Shown: positions 24,401 to 35,379 of the stretch, in pieces
Numbering within the stretch: the stretch's first letter is position 1
How the letters are laid out: each line of letters starts with the position of its first letter
Assembly (NCBI RefSeq): GCF_035582795.1
Contig: NC_134370.1
Coordinates: forward strand, 35,079,501-35,143,500
Reading direction: 5' to 3'
From: Mycteria americana
Lineage: Eukaryota; Chordata; Aves; Ciconiiformes; Ciconiidae
DNA: 64,000 nucleotides
Program-made: the position numbers and the translations under genes
The notes under the pieces: model-generated
Told to the model about the DNA's origin: nothing
The model's database searches: none
Seen by the model: only the letters and a program-made list of their open reading frames with translations

Positions 24401-27400
24401 AAATCTACGTGAATCCGGTTCGCTCCCAGATAAACGATACCACGTGAAAGCAAGTGAAAAGTGCTCACGGTTCCTCTTCGAGATCAGAAGATATGATTAT
24501 GGGTCTCCTCCTTCACCTGTGAAGCTTATTGGGCTTGCTTATCCCAGCACTGTGCAAAGTCCGTTTGGTTAATCATCCCCCACCGTATCTGTCGCGCATC
24601 CAAAGGCACAGGTTGCACACATACATTTCTCTGTGTGTACGCTAAGGCTGCCGAGGATAAATCAACTATGTTTCCTGCAAAACAAAATCTCAGTTGGATG
24701 TTTTTAAATAATGAATATGGTGTAGGTAACCTATAAAATTCATGTCTTTTCCTTTCCCTAGAAGACAGGAAAGCATATCAATAAGCCAAAGGTAAGGGCA
24801 AGGTTTGGGGGTTTTTTTGAGTTCTTGGTCAAATTCTTTCACAGAGTACCCCCACTGGCTTCAGGGACAGTATTTATGGCAAGTATTAATTTGTTCAGTG
24901 AGATAAATTAAAAAAATACAGAGAAAGAAAAAGCTTTTGGTAAGATATGGATCTGTCTCTCTTCAGAAAAGCAGCGTCTTACTAACAGATAATATATATT
25001 GGCATGACTTCAAAATAAATCCTTTTTCTAGGTTCAGTTCTAAAGTACCTTAAATGATACATTTTCCTTAACTGGAAGAAGGTTTCTTCAGACATTTTTC
25101 CCAAGCAGACAGTATTTGGCATCTTGTGAATTGCATCAGATAAGACAAGGGGATGACATTCAGGTATTTCTCCGCAGTCTTGTTATTCCTGCTTTGTTTT
25201 ATTGAGATGGAGTCCTGTATTTCTAAACCCAGGAAGGGCAGATCTCAGCAGGCCACCTCGTTTCTCACTGTCCTGAGCCTGCGGTTCCCATTGACGCTGC
25301 TCAGAACGGGTTTTCTCTTAGGTTACTGTGTTCTGGTTATGTTCGTGCAGGGTGGAAGCAATCCCCCTAGGTGCGCAGTGCCAGGCAGCCAGCTCTTGCC
25401 TCGCCCTCGGCGACCGACCCTGGGGCTGCCACTGTGGACCTAACTGTCCTCTGACTCACTGAAATTCAGGGGTTGGAAGCGAGACATGTTTGAAGGACTG
25501 CAATTTTCAGAGCCCCTTTTATTGCAAAGCTAGGTAAAGCACCTCTCAAAATCATTATTCAAATGTGGCATATGTTTTGCTGCGAATTTTCAGTAGAACT
25601 CTTTCCAGTGATTTCCAAAATAAACGAGACTTTGCATAGTACTTTTTCCGTATTTAACATTGCCTTCCCGGCGTTGCAGCCAAGGCTTCCTTTTAAAGGC
25701 ATGTGCATGAGATTATGCAATCGTAGTATTCCGGATACCCAGAGCAATTAAAATAAATCAGGCTAGGTATAATGAAGATGAGCCAAAGCATCTGTTTCTC
25801 AAGAGGATTAAAAAAAACAACTCCAACATCCCCAGAGGCTTGGATCCATCGCGGTTAGACCTCAGAGATTCTTGTACTTCAGAAACATGTCCAATGCTCA
25901 CTTCGGTAAGGAAAGGAGAAGAAAGACTCTCTGGTATGGCAGATATATGTGCTCCCCGGAAACAGCGGCTGGATAACCCCGTGTGTTTGGCAGAGCTGGA
26001 ACTTACAGATCAATGCCTTTTCCCTTCTAGTGTTTTAGTTTGATGTGTGTACCTGAATTGAGAGGAGGATAAATGATTTCTGCATCCTCTCCAGTGTTTA
26101 CCAGACAAGTCTTGTGTTTATAATCTGTAGTTATTTCAGCCCGACTGTAAGGCCGGTTCAGCGGGAGGTGCCAAAATGGCTGTCCCCCCTGACGCCAGCG
26201 CCGGGGACCACAGCGAGCCGGCACAGAGGAGCACTTGCTTACTGGGCCGGTTCTCCTGCAAGGCAAGAAGCAACCTTCAGGCCGTAGAGTTGAGGTACCA
26301 GTAGCTATTTTGCTTTGTTTCTCCTCTACTGCCACTTGGCGCCAGATGCCAAAAGCCCTTTTCAGGCAAAATTCCGGAGGAGGTGAGTTGCAGGGCAGTC
26401 CCCAGCAGATTGTTTGCTGAGCTGCCTCGAGTATGTACTTAGGTAGGAACAGCTTGAAGACAGCTTAGCCAAAGGTTAAACGTTGCTAAACTGTGCGAGA
26501 TGATTGACTCATCAGTTTTCTTGAATTTGTAACTCAGATAAAGGATGAAAACATGGGAATAAATGTGTAGAAGTGACTTCTAGAGCTTACAGGGAAAAAA
26601 TCTGCGTGTAAAGGGAAGAGCAAGGTCATGGTGGTGGACACACCAGCCCTGCGTCCTCCAGCTGCAAGCACGGGACTGGCCAGCAGCCCTGCAGGTACTC
26701 GGGGGACTTCAGGAGCCCTTTCTCTGTGTCACTGCATCTCATCCTAGTGCTGTTAAAAAAAGATCTCAATAACCAAGAGGTCAAATGTCCTTGCACAAAC
26801 CAAACTGGGAAAAACCCAGTCCCAAAACAGAAGAGCAAGGGTTGCCATAAGCGCTTAGATGTGGGCAAGGTATTCAAAGCCAATGAGGAGGTGAAGTCCC
26901 CTGCTTTCAAATGAAGGCAGGGCAGAAAAAGGCAAATTTTGAGTTTGGCTGGTGCATCCCTTGCCTGGGAAACCCGCCTTGCCCTCCCTGGCTTGCTCCC
27001 CAGCAGCACCAGCTGCTCCCTCCGAGATAGCTGCTTACCCTCCTCTGGGGCCCGCCAAATTTATAAAAAAAAAAAAACATTTTCTCAGGAAAAAAGCCAT
27101 GACGGCTAAGACCTGTTAAGTGGAAAGAGGTCAGCTTGTTTACTTAAACCGATTTAAATCTGGCACACCGAGAATAGCAACTTGCTTTGACCACTGACTT
27201 GGGTAAATATGGCCTGGCATTCTTATGACGGTATTTCCAGCTCCAGCTATCCCCATCACACAGGGATATATATACATATGTATATTTTCACTAAAAACAG
27301 TTGAGGTAAATTATTTGACAGGAGCTGGATGTGAAATGGCTGGTGTGCATGTTTCCTGCGCACCGTTTGGAAACTGAAGCCCGTCTACAGCCCTACCAGG

Positions 27401-30400
27401 CGACGTCTCCTTCTGAGCTTTATGATTAGAAAAGAAATAGTTTGGTCGCATTTAGGACCATCTCCAGTGGAGAGATTTTATTCGGGATTTTGTGAGAAGG
27501 CAGCTATATTTAGCAGATAAATTAGCATGTTTTCTGAAGTGATATAGGCAAGAAAGGATAGCCAGGGATAGCTTGCTAGACAGTGACGGTGGTTCAGCTT
27601 TGAAATGACAATTCAGCCCTTCCGACTCGAGATGAAATGATCCCTGTGGCCTCGGCTCCCTCTTTCTTTCGCAGCCATCCACGCTACCGCCACACATAAC
27701 AAGGCAGAATTTTACATAAGTAGAGGACCGTGCTCTAAGCCAATATACAAGTCATACCTGATTGAATATTGCCATTTCAAAGCCGCCATCTAATCACATT
27801 TTTCAGGCTGTGTGAACAAAATAATGTTGTTATAATTACACACACTGTTTGTGTGTATGTGCGTGTGTGTGTATTATATATGTATAATGACATTAGGATG
27901 ATAATATAGCTGTTTCTATTAGCTCTGTGGTATTAATAAGGTATGACAGAAAGCTATTTGATACCATTTGAAATCCCACTTGCATTTTCATATTGCTCTC
28001 AGATGTAATTCAGGGACTTGATTTTTATGAGTTATGGCTCTGATGTCACTTGTATTTTTGCCCGTAATAGGTCCCACTGGAGCAAAATTCATCAGACTCA
28101 ATTAACAGCATCTGAAAAGTGTAGCTTGGTTAGCAACCCATCAGGCAGAAACTGCGTGGGCTCTGTTTTAGCTGACCCATCACCCTGTGCCACTACATGA
28201 AACCAGCTTTCCAGGCAGCAGGTAGTAGCCACCTCAGCTTACTGTTACCGGGAGAGTTCAGCAAGTATCTTTGGGGCTGCCGAACCACCGGCTCTTCCCG
28301 TCCCACAGCTGCACCCCTTGTTACAGGACTCGTAACACTCTGGCCATCCAGGCACCCTCCTAGTTTCCACACTTTCATATAGGATCCATCCCACTGCGGT
28401 CAGTTTTTTTACTGTTAAATCTCTCAATACTCGGTGATGATTGTTTTTCTTAACCAGCCCCGTCCAGGAGCCCTGGGGCAGTGGGGTGCTTGTTCCAGGC
28501 GAGCTCCTAGCAGTCGAAGAAGGGAGCTTAAAAACGTGATGCTGGGACGACAAAAAGAAATGCATGGTAAATAAAAATAACCCTAAATGCACGTATGAAT
28601 TAAAGGTTGGGATTTGAAAGGTGATCTCACGTGGGGTTTTATGCTTGGTTAGGTCGCTGATTGGGGCTGGTGGATTTTTTAGGGGGAAGATAAACGCTCT
28701 GACTCCTGGAATTTTAATGCTTCGAGCTGGTGATTTGAACATCTGACCTAAAGGGCTCCCGAAGCGAGCGACTGATCCCAAAACCTGCTGAAGTGAACAC
28801 AGAGCCTCCTGGCAACTTCAAAGAGCTTTGCATCCCACCCCACGCCCCGAGCGGCAGCAGGGACTGGCATCGCCCTCGCAGCTCCGTCTCCCACCCAGAG
28901 CACTCCCTGTAAAACTCCTCCGTGTCTTAAAAGCCTGGAAGAGAAAAGCTCTGAGTAGAAAATCCGTGAGTGAGTTAAAGCACCTCAAACGAATGCCGGC
29001 TCGCCAGCCCCCGTGCAGGCACAGCCCAGTCGCAGAGTGGGTCAGGCTGGGTTTCCTTCCAAGCATGAAACCGGGCTTGAAGACTCCAATTGCTTCCTGT
29101 CTCCCAACATGCCTGACCACAACTATGTTTAATTGTAAGGCATGAAAATAAAGTTATTTAATAAATTAACGCTTTAAATGCTTTTTGGTTCAACTTTGGC
29201 TGTTTATTAGGACCAGTGTTATTTTGGCTTTTATGCATTCACTTCCAGCTACTGCTCTGTCTGATCCCCATCTTATTTCCTTTGTAATCTACAGATCTTC
29301 TGTTGTTATCATTGCTGTGTTTTATGGTTTTGCATTACTTTATTGACTCGGCATACTGTAGGCTGCTTTTTTTTTTTTTTTCCTCTCTCCACTGAAAATA
29401 GCCTTTTATGAGAAGCTTAAGCAAAAGCCTGGAATGTCCAAAGGAAAGCACAGAAACATTACAACATTTTGCACATTTCTTTTGGCCAGAGAAAGATACA
29501 AAATATTCATATGAAGAAACTTATCCAGCGCCTGCAGGACAAAATCCAACTTTGATTATATGTGGAATTGCAATTTCTGCTATAAACAAGCTGTGTATTT
29601 TTTTTTAAATTATTATTTTGAAGAATAGAAGGGTTTGGGGGGGGAGAAAGCTCCTGTACAATTGAAGTCAGAGCAATGATGAACACACGTGCCCTTGCTG
29701 CTGGGAATCCGTACTCCTCTGCGCTGCCACAGCCTCTGTTGCTATCCCATTCAAAATGCTACCAACATTAGAAATGTAAGCAGGATGCTAACGGTCCTAC
29801 CAGCCAGCAGCACTGGCTGAAGAGACACCACGGGCTGGGGGCTGGAGCTGTGGGGCTGGAGGGTGAACGCCTCCTTTTGCCTGTGCTGGGCCCCCTCCCC
29901 TGCCCCACGGGCACTGTGGGGGTGGCAGGGAAGGGACCTGCAGGGGCAATGGGCAGATGGCCCCCACACATCTCATCCTCTTCTGACAGCTCTCTGTACC
30001 TTTGCTTCAAGCGACGCAAATCTGTACCTGCGGGAGACTAGGTGTCCCCCGCAAGTGATGACTGACCCTTCGGAAATGCCTTTGCTGGTGTCTAAGGCAT
30101 GAAGCTGGGCCACCAGCTCACACTGGACACCAAAGCTTCAGATAATCACAGTTCAGTGAGAAGAAACCTACCTACTCAGGGGACCTTTTAGACATTAGAG
30201 ATCTGGGTCCTGAAGTAAACATCAGATCGTCCCACCATCTGAATTCTGGCTTTGGATGTAACCCTTACGGACGTAAGCTCAAGTATGGACTTTGGAGTTG
30301 AGCTCCCCCAGAATCTAGAATCTGGAGGTGAGTTGGAGTCCTGCAGGAGCTCAATGCATGGAGTGGTGGCTTGGGTCATCATGCATAATGATGCCTCCCA

Positions 30401-31479
30401 GCGTGCTGCACGGATAAGCAGTCTCTGCTGAGAGGACCAAAACGTGCCCTTGTGTGGTTGTCCGGCCTCACCACCTTATATAAAACTGATAGCAGCTATA
30501 GTGCCGTGGCTTGGAGGGAAGGATAGGGCCCTGCAACAGAGCTGCCAGTGATGCTCCGTGCAGCAGGCAGGAGCTCAGGGCCAGCACAGAGGCTACCGGC
30601 AGTGCCTGGGCCCCGGCTGCTGGGACAGAAGCAGAGGGATTCAGGCACAAACAGAGATGGGGAGTTCTCTTTGCTACTTGATTATATATTGTGGGAAAGG
30701 AGCAGCCCTACCTGCCTGAGATAAAGAAAATGAATAAACAAATAAAAACCTGTTTGTGCCCAATACATTGTAACAATCGTTTGAGAGCAGTTTTATCTGT
30801 GTGAGAATATAACCCTGATTAAATATGCCAAGGTCAGTGAAAACAAAGGTGAATTGCTGAAGAAATGCGAGTTATTCCGGCTGGGACTTCACTGGGGGTG
30901 AAATGGAGCACCACTCCCCGTTCTGCAAGGTGTGGGTCTCCCTTGCATCACCTCCCATACCTACCCAGCCCCTACAAAACATCCTCCCCTGGGTGACCGA
31001 GCTCCCGAGCACAAAGCGTCAGACTTTAGTGGCCAAAAGAGCTGCTATCCGCAACTCTCCTGAGCTGTTCTGCTGGGTTTGCCCATCCAAGACGCACAGG
31101 AGCCACCGGTGCTGGGTGACAGCCCAAGCACCGGTACCTGCTGGCTTCCCACCTGCCCCATCCACTGTCCCAGCCTACCCCTGGCCCCCACAGCCCAGCT
31201 GCTCTAGCGCCTGCCCTGCCTGCTCCCACTTTCTGAAGCCCTAGGAGAGCACATCAGGTTTCCCACCCAGCCTGAGCTCCAGCCGTCTTCACCTGTGGCA
31301 CACCAAACGCTGGAATTAAATTCCCCTTCCCCGGCGCTGAAGATGCCTTTCTTCCACCTCGCCGCAGTACCAGCCGAGAGGCTGTGGGGCCACAGACCAG
31401 ATGGACGCTCGAGGCATCTTAGGAGGATGTAGGGTGGGAAAGATGAAACCTTTTACAAACTGGAACGAAGAATTTGGTA
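18441..31479. other. Upstream intergenic DNA, no supported gene
   Basis: AT-rich and GC-richer patches alternate (GC-richer at about 18.55-19.6, 21.8-22.05, 22.8-23.35, 28.2-29.1, 29.8-30.0 and 30.9-31.3 kb). Stop-free stretches up to 178 codons (28245-28781, - strand) occur in or beside GC-richer patches and show no recognisable domains. Simple tracts lie at 20107-20120 (A), 27065-27077 (A), 27266-27288 (TA), 27837-27889 (CA/TG) and 29367-29381 (T15). The sequence around 29130-29280 contains AATAAA words in AT-rich DNA but no evident transcript. Confidence 0.55.
27837..27889. repeat. CA/TG microsatellite with hairpin, followed by TA tract
   Basis: TACACACA and TGTGTGTA form a perfect 8-bp inverted repeat around a 5-base loop (27837-27857). 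A (TG)n run and a short TA-rich tail follow. It is simple-sequence DNA capable of Z-DNA or hairpin formation. Confidence 0.75.
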
Positions 31480-32118
31480 TTTCCTCTAGAGGATCCAGAA
31501 GAAATGCAGCCTTCCCCTGGAGAAGCACCCAACATCCCAGGGGCGCCCGGAGCACCCGCCCTGCCGGATGCGAGCGCCGAGGATGCCAGGATGAAGGGGG
31601 ATGAAGCCCCCACCAGCACGGCACCATTGCGAGGGCTGCCCAAATTCCCGTACCCGCTCCGTGCCTTCTGCCTGGGGCCAAGCGAGCCTTCGCCCGCGCC
31701 TCGTGCAGGGCTGGCTCCTTCTTCCCAGTCACCAAAAATGATCCCCCCGGCTCACAGCGGGGTGGCCCCTCGTGCCCAGCGAGGTCCCCGGCCGCGCCCA
31801 GGGCGCCGGGGCAGCCCCGGCTGTCGGCGTGTTACGCTCCGCTTTGTCAGAGCCACTTCGGCCGGATGCGCAACCCGTGGATCGGGGTTTTGGTGCGCTG
31901 GCTAGCGCGTTTCCACGCTAAACGCCATCAAAACCACCACGCGTTCGGGCTCCTTAGGGCCGCGGCCCCCGGGCAGCGGTGACCGCGCTATAGCCGGGGC
32001 GGCGGCGGCCCCGCGGTGCGGCGGGCGGGCACCAGGGGTCGCCCCGGCCGCGGCGCCGCCGCCCGCCCGCACTTGTTGCTGTCCCCCGCGCCGGGCTGTG
32101 TCGTGATGCACGCAGTGC

Positions 32119-32126
32119 TGACGTCA
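32119..32126. promoter_or_regulatory. Consensus cAMP-response element (CRE)
   Basis: The perfect 8-bp palindrome TGACGTCA lies inside the CpG island, about 1.6 kb upstream of the ARID5B start codon. CREB/ATF factors bind this consensus, particularly at CpG-island promoters. Occupancy and relevance to ARID5B are inferred. Confidence 0.5.
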
Positions 32127-32149
32127 CCGCTGTCGTCATTATTAAGGAT

Positions 32150-32194
32150 ATTTATTTATTTATTTTATTTGCTCGCTTGTTTATTTATTTATTT
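32150..32194. repeat. (TTTA)n-like tract inside the CpG island
   Basis: Two TTTA-type runs are separated by TGCTCGCTTG. This sharp AT-rich insert in otherwise GC-dense DNA contains TGTTTATTT, which matches forkhead-type motifs. Confidence 0.75.
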
Positions 32195-33145
32195 CCGTCC
32201 CCGCCGTTTCACGGCGGCAGGGCCGGACCTGCCCCGCTGGGGCGGCTTCGAGTGTGTCCGTCTCCCCCCGGGAGGAGGGTCCGCGGAGAGTGCTTGGGGG
32301 AGAAAAGGCAAAAAAAGGGGGAGAAAGTGCCAGTCTTGGGGGGGGGGAGGAGGTCCCCGCGGAGCCGCTTTGCACCGCTGCCCCCGCCCCGCGGAGCCGC
32401 AGTTGGCTGCGGGTGGAAGGGGCAACCCCCCAAACTGACCCGCCCGTCACTGACCGGGGTGGGTGGGGGCTCCGCGGGCGCGGAGGGCCGCGCTCCGCCG
32501 CCGGCCGCAGCGGCATCTGCCTGCGGGGCCGCAGCTCGCGGGGCCCCGATGGAAACTTTCCGTACCCGGCGCTGCGGGAGGCCCCTGCGCGGGTGCGGTG
32601 CCGGGAGCTGCCCCGCGGAGCCGGCTGTGCCCTCCCCTCGCGCCCCACGCTGCCCGCGTTAGCGCGGGGTCGCGGAGGCTCTACGGGATGCGCAGAGCCC
32701 GCGGTGTCCCCGACGTGCGGCGCCGCGGGGCCGGGGGGGGGGGCAGGCGGGGCGCAGGTGAGAGGCCGCCCCCCTCCGCGAGGCGCGCAGCCGCCCTGCC
32801 CGCCCGCGCCTCTCCGCGCCCGCGGAACCATCCCGCCCCGGCGGCGGCGGCTCCGGCAGCGCCCGGCGGATCAGCAGTGCCGGCACGTCCCGCTGCCCGC
32901 TCCGCGGGCGCGGAGGGAGCGCGCCCATGCCCGCCGCCGCCGCCGGACGCGCCTCCCCGCGCCCCCCCCCGGTTTCGTTGTTTTTTTCTCGCCGAGCCGC
33001 GTCTCTCCGCGCAGCGCGGCGGCGCATGAATACTGATGTGTTTATATAATCGATAACCCACTTTCCTCCTTTCCCGGGGAAAAACGATAAATAAATTGAG
33101 GACGAGCCGCCCGCCCTCGGAGGGCCGCCGGGAGGGGGGTGCGAG

Positions 33146-33166
33146 CGGGCGGGCGGGCGGGCGGGC
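33146..33166. repeat. (GGGC)n repeat
   Basis: Five consecutive GGGC units lie within the CpG island upstream of exon 1. The tract is G-quadruplex prone and overlaps SP/KLF-type GC boxes. Confidence 0.8.
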
Positions 33167-33306
33167 AGCTCCCGCTCGCCCTCCGCCCCGCTCCGCGCCG
33201 CTCCGCAGGGCCCGGCGCTGGGAGCGCAGCGGCCCCGCCGGGCGCGCGCGGGGACGAGCAGCGCCCCTCGCGCCGCAGGAAATGGTCTTTATATTAGACA
33301 TATACA

Positions 33307-33671
33307 GGCAGGTCCTGTCAGATCCGCAGCGCGCCCGCCCGCCCTTTCGGCCCCCCAAAAATCGCCGGGCGGCGCGGGGGCCGCCGCCGCCGCCCCGCCG
33401 CCCCCGCGCCGCCCCCCCGGGGCCCGCCGCCGCCCCGCGGCATTTTTGCCGGGCCGGGGCGGGCGTCGGGGGGCCGGCCGGCGTCGGGCGGCGGCGGCGG
33501 CGGGGCGCGGCGGGGCGGCGGCGGGGCGGCGGGGCGGGCGGCGGGCGGCGGGGGGGGGCGTCGCCGCGCGCGGCGGGGCGGGGGGGCGGCGGCGGCGGCG
33601 GGGCGGCGCGGGGGCGGCGGCGGCGGGGGGCGGCGGGCGGCGGGGCCGGCTTTGCCCTGCCAGGACCTGCC
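33307..33671. repeat. Large GC-rich foldback with CGG-type tract
   Basis: A perfect 11-bp inverted repeat (GGCAGGTCCTG at 33307-33317, CAGGACCTGCC at 33661-33671) brackets a C-rich arm (about 33379-33439) and a G-rich CGG/GGGGC arm (about 33450-33650). The arms are broadly complementary. The element ends 60 bases before the start codon, so if transcribed it would lie in the 5' untranslated region. G-quadruplex, hairpin and R-loop formation are expected from composition. The copy number of the repeat units may be unreliable in the assembly. Confidence 0.7.
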
Positions 33672-33731
33672 GGGCTCCATTCACGCCAACAAGTTTGGGA
33701 GAATGTTGAGTTCAATCACGCCGGAGCCGCG

Positions 33732-33752
33732 ATGGAGCGCAGCGCACTGCAG
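33732..33752 (+). CDS. ARID5B: ARID5B coding exon 1 (residues 1-7)
   Basis: Seven codons, MERSALQ, run into the splice donor CAG|GTACCG in phase 0. This corresponds to human MEPNSLQ, the recalled ARID5B N-terminus, so the start is chosen by homology. The ATG has a strong Kozak context (G at -3 and G at +4). The frame has no upstream stop for over 600 bases, so an N-terminal extension from an in-frame ATG at 33282 is formally possible. An out-of-frame ATG at 33703 lies 29 bases upstream of the start. The 5' untranslated region upstream is GC-rich and structured; its true extent is unknown. Confidence 0.85.
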
Positions 33753-33965
33753 GTACCGCGCCGCCCCGCGCCGCCCCGCGCGCCCCGCCCCCGCCGCCGC
33801 GGAGCCTCCGCGCCGCTGCGCGCCCCCTCCCCTCCCCACCGCCCTCCCGCCCGCCCTCCCTCCCTCCCTCCGCCCGCCCGCCCGCCCTCCCTCCTCCTGC
33901 GCGGCGCTGCGCGGCGCGGCGCGGAGCCGGCGCTGATGCCGCTGCCGTGTTGTTGTTCCCCGCAG
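33753..33965 (+). other. ARID5B: ARID5B intron 1 (213 bp)
   Basis: The short GT-AG intron has donor GTACCG and acceptor GTTGTTGTTCCCCGCAG, with a branch-point-like CTGAT about 30 bases before the acceptor. It is extremely GC-rich, with CCCT/CCCG repeats at 33842-33899. Its length is divisible by three and it has no stop in the exon 1 frame, so retention would insert 71 residues without breaking the protein. Confidence 0.85.
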
Positions 33966-34226
33966 TGGGTCGGCGCCCCGTGCGGCTCGCACGGCCCCTA
34001 CGTCTTCTACAGGGCGTTCCGCTTCCAGCGCCGCGGCGGCGGCCGGGCGCGGGTCCTCTCCCTCGGCGACTTCTTCTTCGTGCGGTGCCGCGCGGAGGAG
34101 CCCGCCTGCATCGCGGAGCTGCAGCTGCTCTGGGAGGAGCGCACCAGCCGGCAACTTCTCTCCAGCGCCAAACTTTATTTTCTCCCCGAGGACACCCCCC
34201 AGGGCAGGACCAGTGACCATGGCGAG
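33966..34226 (+). CDS. ARID5B: ARID5B coding exon 2 (BAH-like N-terminal domain)
   Basis: Eighty-seven codons start WVGAPCGSHGPYVFY and end TSDHGE, phase 0 at both ends, donor GAG|GTGGTA. The blocks LSLGDFFFVRC and IAELQLLWEERTSRQLLSS followed by KLYFLPEDTPQGR match human ARID5B as recalled. The pattern of a GDFFFVRC strand, an acidic/aromatic LLWEE block and an FLPEDT segment resembles a BAH chromatin-reader fold; that is inference. The exon is two residues longer than human, with RRGGGRAR where human has a shorter LEGKPR segment. Several Lys/Ile-to-Arg/Ala/Val changes fit GC-biased evolution. A paralogue cannot be fully excluded, but ARID5B is by far the best match. Confidence 0.94.
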
Positions 34227-35379
34227 GTGGTAAACGCAGCGCCGGCCCCCCCGCGCCCGTCCCCACCTGCATGCCCGGGCTCGGCTACCCCCCCGCGACC
34301 CCCACCCGCGACCCCCCTCCCCGCTGTGCGTGGCGGGGCAGCGCGGAGGGGCCGCGCCGTCGGGGCGCTCCGGTGCGCGCTGCCCGGGAACTTGTGCGGG
34401 CGGGGGGGGGTCGGGCTGCGGGGCGCCCCCGGCCCGGCGGGCAGCGGAGTGCGTGCGGGGCTCGCCCTGCCCTTCTCTGGCTTCGCTAACAACAGAAACC
34501 CCAAAACACACAGAAAAGAGGGGGGGAAGAAACGTGGGGGGGGGGTCGGCATCGGTCGGGGCTTTTTTTTAGTATTCGATATGTTTAAGAGGGCGGAAAT
34601 TACGAAATGGAGGCTGAGGGAGATCAAAAGCTATCGAGCTGGCAGGGACGTGTTGAATAAAGTGATAAATGACAGGTACGGGAATAATACATTCAAATAA
34701 CTTGCAGATATGCCTGGGCGTATTTCGGAGCCGCCGTGCGGCCGGCGCAAACACGCTGCGCGCCGGCACCCACCGCCGGCGCCCGCGCAGCCCCGCCGCG
34801 CCCGCCCCGCGCCGCGCCGCCCGGCATGGGCCGCGGAGCCGCGCAGGTTGCGCCCCCCCTCCCCTCCCCGCCCCGGGCCGCCCCGTCCCCGCTCCCGCCC
34901 GTTATTTGCTTTTCAAATTTATTGCTTCAGCACGGTCCGCGGTCCGGGGAGGGGGAAGGCTGAGGTACCCAGCAGGGGCTGCGGGGATGGGGAGGGTCCC
35001 CGAGCGGGGCTGGAAACCAGGCGGGGGAACTTCTGTCGGAGACGCCGGGGGGGTGTAGGTACAACGAGGGGCGGCTGTCCGCAGGGGCTGTTTTGGGAGG
35101 CACGCGTGGCTGTAGGTGCCGACGCAGCCGTGTACCCATACACATGCGTACGCAGTCGAAACGCGTTTCAGAGCCACCTTCGCTCGCTGCCACCTCTTCA
35201 CTTTAATTTTCTGTGCGTGCCACTGAGATAAGGGAGCCTTTTCCTAAGAATCAGGGAGATGACAGTGAGCAATGGATGCTCTGAAATTGCCCGTGGTGAC
35301 TATTTAAAACTGTGCCTGTGTGTGTCGCGTGTGCGTGTGTGTGTGTAAAATGAAAGATATTTGGAAGGGAGGGGGGTGG

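Larger units (their letters stand above)
31480..35140 (+). promoter_or_regulatory. ARID5B: ARID5B CpG-island promoter region
   Basis: More than 3 kb is GC- and CpG-dense with repeated GGGCGG/CCGCCC boxes. It spans exons 1 and 2 and begins about 2.2 kb upstream of the start codon. It contains a perfect CRE, three AT-rich inserts (about 32133-32195, 33025-33098, 33279-33330), many G-runs of 9 or more and a C-rich to G-rich skew switch near 33440. No convincing TATA box is positioned for a start site, so dispersed CpG-island initiation is expected. The exact transcription start cannot be read from the sequence. Boundaries were judged by eye. Confidence 0.85.

Noticed and set aside
28245-28781. 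178-codon minus-strand open frame
   Set aside because: No domain or splice context; treated as chance.
32181-32831. 216-codon minus-strand open frame in the CpG island
   Set aside because: Stop codons are rare in such GC-rich DNA on every strand; Pro/Arg/Ala/Gly composition is the expected artefact.
32681-33715. 344-codon minus-strand open frame upstream of exon 1
   Set aside because: Consists of homopolymeric Pro/Arg/Ala runs read from the CGG/CCG tract; not a credible gene.
33681-34511. 276-codon minus-strand open frame across exons 1-2
   Set aside because: Shadow of the ARID5B coding strand and GC-rich flanks.
34227-34700. Extension of the exon 2 frame into intron 2
   Set aside because: Human-like continuation (DEVIAV) is found at the exon 3 acceptor at 47554 and a good donor lies at 34227, so this is intron.
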